From an uncultured Chlorobiales bacterium (GTDB lineage: Bacteria; Bacteroidota; Chlorobiia; Chlorobiales; Chlorobiaceae), in contig CAIUQW010000448.1 in the NCBI GenBank assembly GCA_903901395.1, positions 1-11,208 on the forward strand: DNA of 11,208 nt, given 5' to 3'. Shown in pieces: positions 1 through 6,818 of the stretch. The position numbers and the translations under genes were made by a program. Positions within the stretch are counted from its first letter, which is position 1. Every line of letters begins with the position of its first letter. The notes beneath the pieces are model-generated. The model did not search any database. It was not told where the DNA came from and was given only the letters and a program-made list of their open reading frames with translations.

Positions 1-381
1 GCTCTGTGGAGCCGGAGGCGGCGCGGCCTGTTTTTCCAATGCGCTGCGAAGCCGGTTGATCGACCGCACCAGCAGGAACACAGCGAAGGCCATGATCAGA
101 AAACCGATGAGCGCATTGACGAAGAGGCCGTAGTTGAGCGTCACCGCTCCCGCCTTTTTGGCTTCCGCAAGCGCCAGGTAGGGACCGGCTTGCGCGCCCT
201 CTCTCAGCACGATGAAGAGATTCGAAAAATCGACGCCCTTCAGAAGCAGACCGAGGGGAGGCATCATCACATCGTTGACCAGCGAATTGACCAGCGCGCC
301 GAACGCGCCGCCGATGATGATGCCGACAGCCATATCGACCACGTTGCCCTTGAGGGCGAACTCCCTGAACTCTTTCAGCAT
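1..381 (-). CDS. mscL: Large-conductance mechanosensitive channel MscL (C-terminus cut by window edge)
   Basis: Inner-membrane homopentameric channel that opens under membrane tension to release solutes during hypo-osmotic shock. The minus-strand frame starts at ATG 381 and reads [20 protein letters not shown], the typical MscL amphipathic N-terminal helix leading into TM1. A glycine/alanine/valine-rich TM1 follows (about residues 12-40), then the conserved NDVMMPPLG segment at the start of the periplasmic loop. TM2 lies at about residues 82-105 ([17 protein letters not shown]), followed by a charged stretch and a Pro/Ala-rich tail. The window holds 127 codons with no stop; family members usually run about 130-150 residues, so only the cytoplasmic C-terminal helix is missing. 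No good Shine-Dalgarno precedes ATG 381. An in-frame upstream GTG near 434 is possible, but the family N-terminus fits ATG 381. The gene is divergent from the redox operon. Confidence 0.95.
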   Translation of the reverse strand, partial: MLKEFREFALKGNVVDMAVGIIIGGAFGALVNSLVNDVMMPPLGLLLKGVDFSNLFIVLREGAQAGPYLALAEAKKAGAVTLNYGLFVNALIGFLIMAFAVFLLVRSINRLRSALEKQAAPPPAPQS

Positions 382-466
382 AGTCGTCGTTGTTTGATTT
401 TCGATTGATTCAGCATTTTTGAAGAATAAGGTTTTCACGGGAAGTAAAGAAAATATCGGCCTTAAT

Positions 467-494
467 TTGACATTAGAGTATTTTTTATTACAAT
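467..494 (+). promoter_or_regulatory. Candidate sigma70-type promoter for the hdr-flx operon
   Basis: A perfect TTGACA (467-472) is followed after 16 bp by TACAAT (489-494), one mismatch from TATAAT, in an AT-rich stretch. Transcription would start near 501 and leave a leader of roughly 110-160 nt before hdrCB, depending on the start codon used. It faces hdrCB and is the only strong promoter-like match in the 382-663 interval. I saw no equally convincing promoter for mscL on the other strand. Confidence 0.6.
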
Positions 495-556
495 GAACAC
501 TCATGTCCATGTTGAACCCGCGCGAATTCATCCAAAATAGCTGGCACCTCTGATCC

Positions 557-589
557 TGACGTAGTCGATCACGTCATTACGTGGCGTAA
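557..589. promoter_or_regulatory. Cluster of short palindromes in the hdrCB leader
   Basis: Two adjacent inverted repeats are visible: TGACGT (557-562) with ACGTCA (571-576) across 8 bp, and TTACG-TGG-CGTAA (577-589). A third pairing, CACGT (570-574) with ACGTG (579-583), overlaps both. The cluster sits about 60-90 nt downstream of the predicted transcription start. It could be an operator for a dimeric regulator or an alternative-pairing RNA leader. I do not recognise a named binding consensus. Confidence 0.35.
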
Positions 590-663
590 CAGAGATACAG
601 CTATCAGGTAGTTTGAATGTTAAATCGTTTCCAGGATATTCAAATATCAGCACTCATCGATTG

Positions 664-2166
664 ATGGAGCATACTATACCTACAGATTCATTGAAGCAGC
701 AACTCGAAAAAGCAACCGGCAATAATTACGCCTGCTGCTATCAATGCGGCAAATGCACCGCCGGATGTCCCGCTGGCGGCTTCATGGACAATCCTCCCGC
801 GCGGATCATGCGCCTCGTTCAGGCCGGTTACGTCGAGGAGGCGATGCAGAGCGACTCGCTCTGGTACTGCATCGGCTGCATGACCTGCACGGCCCGCTGC
901 CCTCAGAACATGGAGATCGCTGGAACGATGGATGCCATCCGGGAGATGGCGCTCAGAAGCGGCATCGTTTCGTCTGACAAGTCCAAAAAGCTGGTAACGG
1001 CGTTCCATACCTCGTTCCTGAACACGGTGCGCAAAAGCGGACGCTTGCAGGAGCTGGCGCTTGTCAACAGCTACAAGCTTCGCACCCGCACATTCCTGCA
1101 GGACGCGGGCGCGGGCATCAAGATGATGAAGCAGGGCAAGATCAATCCGGTGACCGCCTTCACCTCGAAAGAGACCGTCGAGCACAAGGAGCAGATCGAG
1201 AAGATTTTCCAGATCGCCGAAGGCGAAAATCACTCCGCCGCGCCCAGGCGCAAGCCGACGAAGCGTGTCTTCAAGGCGGACGAGCCGGTCAGAATCACCT
1301 CCGGCATGACCATCGGCTACTATCCCGGCTGCTCGCTCTCCGGCACGGCGAAGGATTACGATATTTCCATCCGCAAGATGTGCGACCGTCTCGGCATCAG
1401 GCTTCACGAGATCGAGGACTGGAATTGCTGCGGCGCGAGTTCGGCTCACGCCACTAACCACAAGCTTTCGGTGCTTCTGCCCGCCAGAAACCAGGCGCTG
1501 GCCGACCAGCAGGGTTTCGACTACGTGCTCGCCCCCTGCGCCGCCTGCCTGAACCGCCAGGTGACCGCTCGCAAGGCGCTCTTGGAGTCCGAGGAGCTTC
1601 GCGCCGAACTGAAAAGCGTAATGGGAAGCGACACCGAGTGCAAGGCTCGCTATATCGGCGTCATGCAGCTGCTCGAAGGCATGGGTCCGGAAGAGATCAA
1701 AAAGCGGGTCACCCACCCGCTCAAGGAGTTGCCGCTCGCCTGTTATTACGGCTGCCTGCTGGTGCGTCCGTTCGACGCGATGGGCTACGACGATCCGGAG
1801 AATCCAACCAAGATGGAGGCGATCATCGCGGCGCTTGGCGCCAAGCCGGTTGACTGGGCCTACAAGGTCGAGTGCTGCGGTGCGGGTCTGACGATGGCGC
1901 AGCAGGAGATGATCGAGGACTTGACCCACAAGATCGCCAAAAATGCCACCGTCAACGGCGCTGGCGCGTTCGTCGTGGCCTGTCCACTCTGCCACACCAA
2001 CCTCGACATGCGTCAGGAGGGTATGCGCAAACGCTACAACGACATCAGTTCGATGCCGGTGTACTACATTTCCGACCTGGTCGCGATGGCGTGCGGCGCG
2101 AGTTCTGAAGAGGTGGCGCTCGACAAGCACTTCGTACCGGCAACCGCCATGGTCAGAAACCAATAA
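664..2166 (+). CDS. hdrCB: Heterodisulfide reductase HdrC-HdrB fusion (HdrD-like)
   Basis: Catalytic electron-output module of a soluble Hdr complex, expected to reduce a disulfide with electrons arriving from HdrA. Counting from ATG 664 (500 residues), the N-terminal HdrC part carries two C-x2-C-x2-C-x3-C-P ferredoxin motifs (C25/C28/C31/C35 and C69/C72/C75/C79). The C-terminal HdrB part has two complete CCG domains. The first runs YYPGCSLSG ... NCCGAS ... CAACLNR; the second runs CYYGC ... ECCGAGL ... CPLCHTNL. These cysteines bind the two non-cubane [4Fe-4S] clusters that cleave heterodisulfide in methanogen HdrB. In most Hdr operons HdrC and HdrB are separate; the fused layout is that of HdrD, but there is no membrane partner (HdrE) here. 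Start choice is uncertain. An in-frame TTG at 613 preceded by AGGT would add 17 residues unlike the family, so ATG 664 is preferred, although it lacks a Shine-Dalgarno. It is the first gene of the operon and is separated from hdrA by 314 bp. Confidence 0.9.
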   Translation: MEHTIPTDSLKQQLEKATGNNYACCYQCGKCTAGCPAGGFMDNPPARIMRLVQAGYVEEAMQSDSLWYCIGCMTCTARCPQNMEIAGTMDAIREMALRSGIVSSDKSKKLVTAFHTSFLNTVRKSGRLQELALVNSYKLRTRTFLQDAGAGIKMMKQGKINPVTAFTSKETVEHKEQIEKIFQIAEGENHSAAPRRKPTKRVFKADEPVRITSGMTIGYYPGCSLSGTAKDYDISIRKMCDRLGIRLHEIEDWNCCGASSAHATNHKLSVLLPARNQALADQQGFDYVLAPCAACLNRQVTARKALLESEELRAELKSVMGSDTECKARYIGVMQLLEGMGPEEIKKRVTHPLKELPLACYYGCLLVRPFDAMGYDDPENPTKMEAIIAALGAKPVDWAYKVECCGAGLTMAQQEMIEDLTHKIAKNATVNGAGAFVVACPLCHTNLDMRQEGMRKRYNDISSMPVYYISDLVAMACGASSEEVALDKHFVPATAMVRNQ

Positions 2167-2187
2167 TTTGCGCCGGGCGTATGAAAA

Positions 2188-2211
2188 GAAGATATATTTG
2201 TCGTTATCTTC
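2188..2211. repeat. Inverted repeat 21 bp after hdrCB stop
   Basis: GAAGATA (2188-2194) pairs perfectly with TATCTTC (2205-2211) around a 10-nt loop. The stem is AT-rich and is followed by AGGTCGTTTGTCC rather than a continuous T run. At best it would be a weak terminator, an RNA processing/stability stem or a binding site. Confidence 0.4.
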
Positions 2212-2284
2212 AGGTCGTTTGTCCATCCGGCATCGGCAAGTCCCGTCATCCGGCGGGAGTACTCTACTGATCGGCTGATACCTG

Positions 2285-2322
2285 CTTCAGCTTCCTGTTT
2301 TTTTCATGATGACGAGCTGAAG
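2285..2322. repeat. Inverted repeat in the hdrCB-hdrA gap
   Basis: CTTCAGCT (2285-2292) pairs perfectly with AGCTGAAG (2315-2322), an 8-bp stem with a 22-nt loop that contains a run of seven Ts. There is no T tract after the stem on the plus strand, so it is not a standard terminator. A leader hairpin for hdrA or a regulator site is possible. Confidence 0.4.
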
Positions 2323-2480
2323 AAAAAGGTGATTGGCCGTGACGGAAATCTCTCATTCGCAACGATTGAAACGCACTGCTGTTCACAGCGGTATACGGGA
2401 CTGACTGTCCCCATAGTCTCTGGCGGTACGCGGCGTTTTTCGCTCCTGTGCCGGAAATATCATAAACTCAGTACTTCAGG

Positions 2481-4451
2481 ATGGCAAAAATAGGCGTTTT
2501 CGTTTGTCACTGCGGTGAAAATATCGCCTCGATGGTCGATACGGGCACTCTTGTCAAAGCAATGTCCGACCATCCAGGCGTAGCGATCTGCAACGAGTAT
2601 AAATATTTTTGCTCCGATCCGGGCCAGGAGACGGTCAAGCGCGCCATCAGGGAGCACAACCTGACGGGCGTCGTCGTGGCGGCCTGTTCGCCACGGATGC
2701 ACGAGACGACCTTCCGCAAGGCGTGCGCCGAGGCCGGTCTCAACCCATACATGCTCGAACTGGCCAACATCCGCGAGCAGTGCTCCTGGGTGCATTCGGA
2801 GAAGAATCAGGCCACGAGCAAAGCCATCGAGATCACCCGCTCGCTGGTCGAGAAGGTGAAACGCAACAACGAGCTGAAGCCGATCTCCGTGCCGGTCACG
2901 CGCCGTGCGCTGGTCATCGGCGGCGGCATCGCGGGCATCCAGGCGGCGCTCGACATCGCCGGGGCGGGACGCGAAGTGGTGCTGGTCGAGCGGGAACCCT
3001 CGATTGGCGGCCACATGTCGCAACTTTCCGAGACCTTCCCGACGCTCGACTGCTCGCAGTGCATCCTGACGCCGCGCATGGTGGAAGCGATCCAGCACCC
3101 GAAGATCACCGTCATGACCTACTCTGAAGTGGAAGAGGTGGAGGGTTACATCGGCAACTTCACGGCAAAAATACGAAAGAAAGCCCGTTACGTCGATATG
3201 AGCAAGTGCACCGGTTGCGGTGACTGCATCCAGAAGTGTCCGGTCAAAAAGATTCCAAGCGAATTCGAATGCGGCCTCGGCAAGCGCACGGCGATTTATA
3301 CGCCATTCGCGCAGGCCGTGCCCAACGTACCGGTGATCGACAAGAGCCGCTGCACCTACTTCAAGAACGGCAAATGCAAAATCTGCGAGAAGTCCTGCCA
3401 GATCGACGCCATCGACTTCGAGCAGCAGGAGAGCGTGGAAACTTTCGAGTTCGGCGCGATTGTGGTGGCTACCGGCTTCCAGATTCAGGACACGAGCGTT
3501 TACGGCGAATATGGCTACGGCAAGTACAAGGATGTGATTACCGGCTTGCACTTCGAGCGTCTCGCTTCGGCCAGCGGACCGACCGCAGGCAAAATACAGC
3601 GTCCGTCGGACGGCAAGGAGCCGGAGACGGTCGTCTTCATTCAGTGCGCCGGTTCGCGTGACCCGTCGAAAGGCGTAAAATACTGCTCCAAGATTTGCTG
3701 CATGTACACGGCAAAACACGCCATGCTCTACACGCACAAGCACCACGGCAGCAACAGCAAGATTTTCTATATGGACATCCGCGCCGCGGGCAAAGGGTAT
3801 GACGAGTTTACCCGCCGCGCCATCGAGGAGGATGGAGCCGACTACCTGCGTGGCCGCGTCAGCAAGGTGTTCGAAGAGAACGGCAAGCTGATCGTGCGCG
3901 GCGTCGATACGCTGCTCGGCAAGCCGGTCGAAGTAGCTGCCGACATGGTGGTGCTCGCCACGGCCATGACGCCACAACCCGACGCCAAGCAGTTCGCCAA
4001 ACGCATCGGCATTGGCTACGACGAGTATGGCTTCTACAACGAGGCGCACCTGAAGCTTCGCCCGGTCGAGACGGCCAAGGCGGGCATCTACCTCTGCGGA
4101 GCGTGCCAGTCGCCAAAGGACATTCCCGACTCGGTCGCCCAGGCTTCGGCGGCGGCGGCCAAAGTGCTCGGACTCTTCAGCCGCGAGCAGCTCGAACGCG
4201 AGCCTGTCGTGGCGGCAGTCGGTGAGACGACCTGCGCCGGATGCTGGGGCTGCGTCTATGCCTGCCCGTACAACGCGATTGAAAAGAAGGACATCACCGA
4301 CCGGAACGGCAACCTCATCAAGCAGGTGGCGAGCGTCAATCCCGGCCTCTGCCAGGGTTGCGGCACCTGCGTGACCTTCTGCCGCTCGAACAGCATCGAT
4401 CTGGCCGGATTCACCGAGAAGCAGATATTCGCCGAAGTGATGGCGCTCTGA
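2481..4451 (+). CDS. hdrA: Heterodisulfide reductase subunit A, FAD and multi-[4Fe-4S] protein
   Basis: Central flavoprotein of Hdr complexes. In methanogen HdrABC-MvhADG its FAD splits electron pairs between ferredoxin and heterodisulfide, and the same chemistry is inferred here. At 656 residues it is the length of archaeal HdrA. The N-terminal domain (1-135) begins KIGVFVCHCGENI and carries cysteines C9, C11, C44, C69, C81 and C101. A Rossmann FAD motif GGGIAG lies at 147-152 and is followed by the HdrA signature TLDCSQCILTPRM (C191/C194). Inserted ferredoxin-like clusters come next: C243/C246/C249/C253, then C291/C299/C302/C306. A second nucleotide-binding part contains CAGSRD at 389-394. 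The C-terminal ferredoxin domain has two more clusters: C585/C588/C591/C595 and C624/C627/C630/C634. No key motif seems missing. The start is fixed by the conserved N-terminus; CAGG abuts the ATG too closely to be a normal ribosome site. The mvhD-like gene follows after 57 bp. Confidence 0.95.
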   Translation: MAKIGVFVCHCGENIASMVDTGTLVKAMSDHPGVAICNEYKYFCSDPGQETVKRAIREHNLTGVVVAACSPRMHETTFRKACAEAGLNPYMLELANIREQCSWVHSEKNQATSKAIEITRSLVEKVKRNNELKPISVPVTRRALVIGGGIAGIQAALDIAGAGREVVLVEREPSIGGHMSQLSETFPTLDCSQCILTPRMVEAIQHPKITVMTYSEVEEVEGYIGNFTAKIRKKARYVDMSKCTGCGDCIQKCPVKKIPSEFECGLGKRTAIYTPFAQAVPNVPVIDKSRCTYFKNGKCKICEKSCQIDAIDFEQQESVETFEFGAIVVATGFQIQDTSVYGEYGYGKYKDVITGLHFERLASASGPTAGKIQRPSDGKEPETVVFIQCAGSRDPSKGVKYCSKICCMYTAKHAMLYTHKHHGSNSKIFYMDIRAAGKGYDEFTRRAIEEDGADYLRGRVSKVFEENGKLIVRGVDTLLGKPVEVAADMVVLATAMTPQPDAKQFAKRIGIGYDEYGFYNEAHLKLRPVETAKAGIYLCGACQSPKDIPDSVAQASAAAAKVLGLFSREQLEREPVVAAVGETTCAGCWGCVYACPYNAIEKKDITDRNGNLIKQVASVNPGLCQGCGTCVTFCRSNSIDLAGFTEKQIFAEVMAL

Positions 4452-4508
4452 CGATACGTCAAGCGCCGTAAAAGATAAACGTAATCAACCAAGCGACCGA
4501 ATCAGCCG

Positions 4509-4958
4509 ATGAGCGAACCATTCGAACCGAAAATAGTGGCTTTTGTCTGCACCTACTGCACTTACGCGGGGGCGGATCTCGCAGGCACGAGCCGTCTGAA
4601 ATACGCGCCGAACGTCAGGATCGTGCGTCTCCCCTGCACCGGACGCATCAGCCCGATGTTCATCCTCAAGGCTTTGCAGAAAGGGGCCGACACGGTGCTC
4701 GTCAGCGGCTGCCATCCCGGCGACTGCCACTTCACGGCAGGCAACTACCATGCCCGCCGCCGCTGGACGGTCTTCCGCGCCCTGCTCGCCTTCACCGGCA
4801 TTCCCGAAGAGCGCATCCGCTTCTCGTGGGTCAGCGCCGCCGAGGGGGCCAAGTTCGCCGAAATGATCAACGAAATCACTGAACAGACTCGCAAGCTCGG
4901 CCCGTTCACGCAGTACCAAGAGCTTCAGAAAGTCATCGAAACCCAGTCGACCTATTAA
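4509..4958 (+). CDS. flxD: MvhD/FlxD-type [2Fe-2S] electron-transfer adaptor of HdrA
   Basis: Small iron-sulfur protein (149 residues) of the MvhD family, which in methanogens bridges the hydrogenase module to HdrA through a [2Fe-2S] cluster. Here the electron donor next door is not a hydrogenase but a flavin/NAD-type reductase, as in Flx-Hdr complexes. The sequence shows the family hallmarks: KIVAFVCTYCTYAGADLAG (C14, C17), RLPCTGR (C43) and SGCHPGDCHF (C68, C73). The arginine-rich YHARRR segment and the WVSAAEGAKFAEMI C-terminal part are also typical. It is not fused to HdrA, although such fusions occur elsewhere. The stop is 3 bp before the next ATG, so translation of the next gene is probably coupled. 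No clear Shine-Dalgarno precedes its own start. The letter FlxD is assigned by family resemblance and order. Confidence 0.88.
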   Translation: MSEPFEPKIVAFVCTYCTYAGADLAGTSRLKYAPNVRIVRLPCTGRISPMFILKALQKGADTVLVSGCHPGDCHFTAGNYHARRRWTVFRALLAFTGIPEERIRFSWVSAAEGAKFAEMINEITEQTRKLGPFTQYQELQKVIETQSTY

Positions 4959-4961
4959 TCA

Positions 4962-5789
4962 ATGGGAATACAGGAACAATACAGAAGTGAAGCGGCAGCG
5001 CTGCTCTCGTCGGGCGAGGTGAAGCTGGTGATCGGCTTCGGCGAAGGTTCGACCGCCGACCGTCGCCGTCCGCTCTTCGCCCGCACGCCGGAAGAGGCGC
5101 AGAAGTTCGTGCTCGACGCGGCCTGCATTGCGAACCTCTCGACCTATCTCGTCACCGAAGGACTCCTTTCGGACGGCAAGAAGGTGGCGGTTTTCCTCAA
5201 GCCGGACGGCATCCGCAGCGTCAATATTCTCATCTCCGAAGCGCAGTTGAAGCCGGATCAGGTGGTGATCCTCGGATACGCCATCGACAAGGCAGAGATT
5301 ACGGCGCTTGAAGGACGTAATATTTCGGATTTCAGCCTCGGCGAAGAGATCAGAAGCCACACGCCGCCGCCACACATTTTGCAGGAGGCCGAGCGGATCG
5401 AAGAGATGAATCCGGCGGAGCGCTTCGAGTTCTGGAAAGCGCATTTCTCGAAGTGCATCAAGTGCTACGCCTGCCGACAGGTCTGCCCGATGTGCTACTG
5501 CCGCCGCTGCATCGTTGACGTCAACCAGCCGCAGTGGGTCAGCACCTCGTCGCACACCCTCGGCAACTTCGAGTGGAACATCGTCCGCGCCTTCCACCTT
5601 GCCGGGCGTTGCGCGGCCTGCGGAGCGTGCGACCGCGCCTGCCCGGTGAACATTCCGCTCAGGCTCGTCAACTACCGCATGGGCAAAGAGGTGATCGACG
5701 CCTTCGATTACTGCGCTGGCGAAAACAGCAGCCAGAAACCGGTGCTCGCGAGCTTCAAGCAGGACGACCCCGAGACCTTCATTCTTTAA
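4962..5789 (+). CDS. flxC: FlxC-type protein with two [4Fe-4S] clusters
   Basis: Iron-sulfur subunit (275 residues) expected to relay electrons between the flavin/NAD subunit and the MvhD-like adaptor in the cytoplasm. The N-terminal half (about 1-155) has no cysteine cluster motif and resembles a Rossmann-like or F420-hydrogenase-beta-like fold (VKLVIGFGEG near 20-29, KVAVFLKPDG near 74-83). The C-terminal half carries C165/C168/C171/C175 in CIKCYACRQVCP, extra cysteines C178, C180 and C183 just after it, and C217/C220/C223/C227 in CAACGACDRACP. There is no signal peptide or membrane segment. It starts 3 bp after the previous gene and ends 15 bp before the next. I am sure of the iron-sulfur character; the subunit letter is by analogy with the Flx operon and could be swapped with its neighbour. 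Confidence 0.82.
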   Translation: MGIQEQYRSEAAALLSSGEVKLVIGFGEGSTADRRRPLFARTPEEAQKFVLDAACIANLSTYLVTEGLLSDGKKVAVFLKPDGIRSVNILISEAQLKPDQVVILGYAIDKAEITALEGRNISDFSLGEEIRSHTPPPHILQEAERIEEMNPAERFEFWKAHFSKCIKCYACRQVCPMCYCRRCIVDVNQPQWVSTSSHTLGNFEWNIVRAFHLAGRCAACGACDRACPVNIPLRLVNYRMGKEVIDAFDYCAGENSSQKPVLASFKQDDPETFIL

Positions 5790-5804
5790 AGCATCCGGAC
5801 AAGC

Positions 5805-6818
5805 ATGACCAGAATACTTCTCAGGAACAAACTCGACGACTGCATCGCCGCGTGGCAGAAAGCCGGATTCAGCGTGTTCGCGCCGGTCAGGCAGCACGAG
5901 ATGAGCAGCTTCGGCGAGGTGCAGAAAGCCAGCGACATGGCCTTCGACCTCGTGCTGCCCGAGCGCACCATCAAGGATCACTTCTTCCCGCAGACCGAGC
6001 CGCTCATCAAATACAAGATCGGCAAGCAGCAGATCGACAGCGAAACCATGACGCCGCCCGACCGCAAGCGCGTCTTCTTCGGCGTTCGTCCCTGCGACGC
6101 CTCGGGTCTGGCGATTGACGATCCGCTCTTCGGCTGGGACTACAAGGACGACTACTGGTTCAGGCGGCGCGACAACTCGGTGATCGTCACGATTGTCTGC
6201 ACGGAGGCGGATGACTTCTGCATGTGCACCTCGGTGAAACTCTCTCCGGAGAGCGACAAAGGCGCGGACGTGATGCTCCGCCCGCTGGCGAACGGCGCTG
6301 GCTGGCAGGTTGAGGCGGTGAGCGAGCGCGGCACGGCGCTTCTTGAGACGATCCCCTCGCTCCTGCAGGAGAATTCGGAACCGACCGCTCCCGTGCCGCA
6401 GGTTGCCGAAAAATTCGATCTCGAAAAGGTGATGGAGTGGCTCGCCAGCAAGGAGAACTTCGAGAGCCAGTTCTGGAAGGATATCTCCCTGCGCTGCGTC
6501 GGCTGCGGAAGCTGCACCTTCCTCTGCCCCACCTGCCACTGCTTCGACATCCAGGACGAGGGCGACACCTACGCGGGCATCCGCCGCAAAAACTGGGACA
6601 GCTGCTCCTTCTCGCTCTTCACGATGCACACCTCCGGCCACAACCCGAGGAACACGCAATCGACCCGCTGGCGTCAGCGCATCATGCACAAATTCAACTA
6701 CTATCGCGGCAAGTTCGGCGTCAACAGTTGCTCCGGCTGCGGCCGCTGCACCCGCCAGTGCCCGGTGGACATGGGTATTACCGAAACTCTGCAAGCGATT
6801 TCAAATTTACCGAGGTGA
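5805..6818 (+). CDS. flxB: FlxB/AsrA/HydB-type 4Fe-4S protein (hydrogenase/sulfur reductase beta-subunit family)
   Basis: Iron-sulfur electron-transfer subunit (337 residues) of the family annotated as anaerobic sulfite reductase A or hydrogenase/sulfur reductase beta subunit. The N-terminal part (about 1-200) contains the family's FFGVRPCDASGL (C97) and a cysteine group C132, C139 and C141 in TIVCTEADDFCMC. The C-terminal part has two cluster motifs. One is CVGCGSCTFLCPTCHCFDI (C231/C234/C237/C241 plus C244 and C246); the other is CSGCGRCTRQCPVDMGI (C309/C312/C315/C319). No catalytic sulfite reductase subunit or [NiFe] hydrogenase large/small subunit is present in the window, so an electron relay within Flx-Hdr is more likely than sulfite or hydrogen chemistry. 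Its TGA overlaps the GTG of the next gene, which argues for coupled translation and a stoichiometric pair. The letter is by analogy. Confidence 0.85.
   Translation: MTRILLRNKLDDCIAAWQKAGFSVFAPVRQHEMSSFGEVQKASDMAFDLVLPERTIKDHFFPQTEPLIKYKIGKQQIDSETMTPPDRKRVFFGVRPCDASGLAIDDPLFGWDYKDDYWFRRRDNSVIVTIVCTEADDFCMCTSVKLSPESDKGADVMLRPLANGAGWQVEAVSERGTALLETIPSLLQENSEPTAPVPQVAEKFDLEKVMEWLASKENFESQFWKDISLRCVGCGSCTFLCPTCHCFDIQDEGDTYAGIRRKNWDSCSFSLFTMHTSGHNPRNTQSTRWRQRIMHKFNYYRGKFGVNSCSGCGRCTRQCPVDMGITETLQAISNLPR

Larger units (their letters stand above)
2167..2480. other. Intra-operon gap between hdrCB and hdrA
   Basis: No coding frame here looks real. The interval holds two inverted repeats, listed separately, and a repeated CATCCGGC (from about 2223 and 2245). 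A weak promoter-like pair is also present: TTGAAA at 2366-2371 with GGTATA/TATACG near 2390-2397, but the spacing is 18-20 bp. The gap is far longer than the other spacers of the operon (57, 3 and 15 bp, and a 4-base overlap). It may therefore carry a second promoter, an RNA processing site or a leader for hdrA. Confidence 0.5.

Noticed and set aside
688..2226. Long open frame on the minus strand opposite hdrCB (512 codons)
   Set aside because: It is the antisense shadow of a GC-rich gene with a strongly recognisable product; the antisense translation is Arg/His/Leu-rich without any domain.
2460..4049. Long minus-strand frame opposite hdrA (529 codons)
   Set aside because: Antisense shadow of hdrA, whose six iron-sulfur motifs and FAD motif prove the plus strand.
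4959..6794. Minus-strand frame of 611 codons opposite flxC and flxB
   Set aside because: It crosses two well-supported plus-strand genes and shows no family motif; produced by codon bias.
6437..6814. Upstream extension of the flxA frame inside flxB
   Set aside because: These 126 codons are a plus-one shadow of flxB with low-complexity Leu/His/Pro/Arg content; the GTG at 6815 overlapping the flxB stop gives a protein of normal family length.
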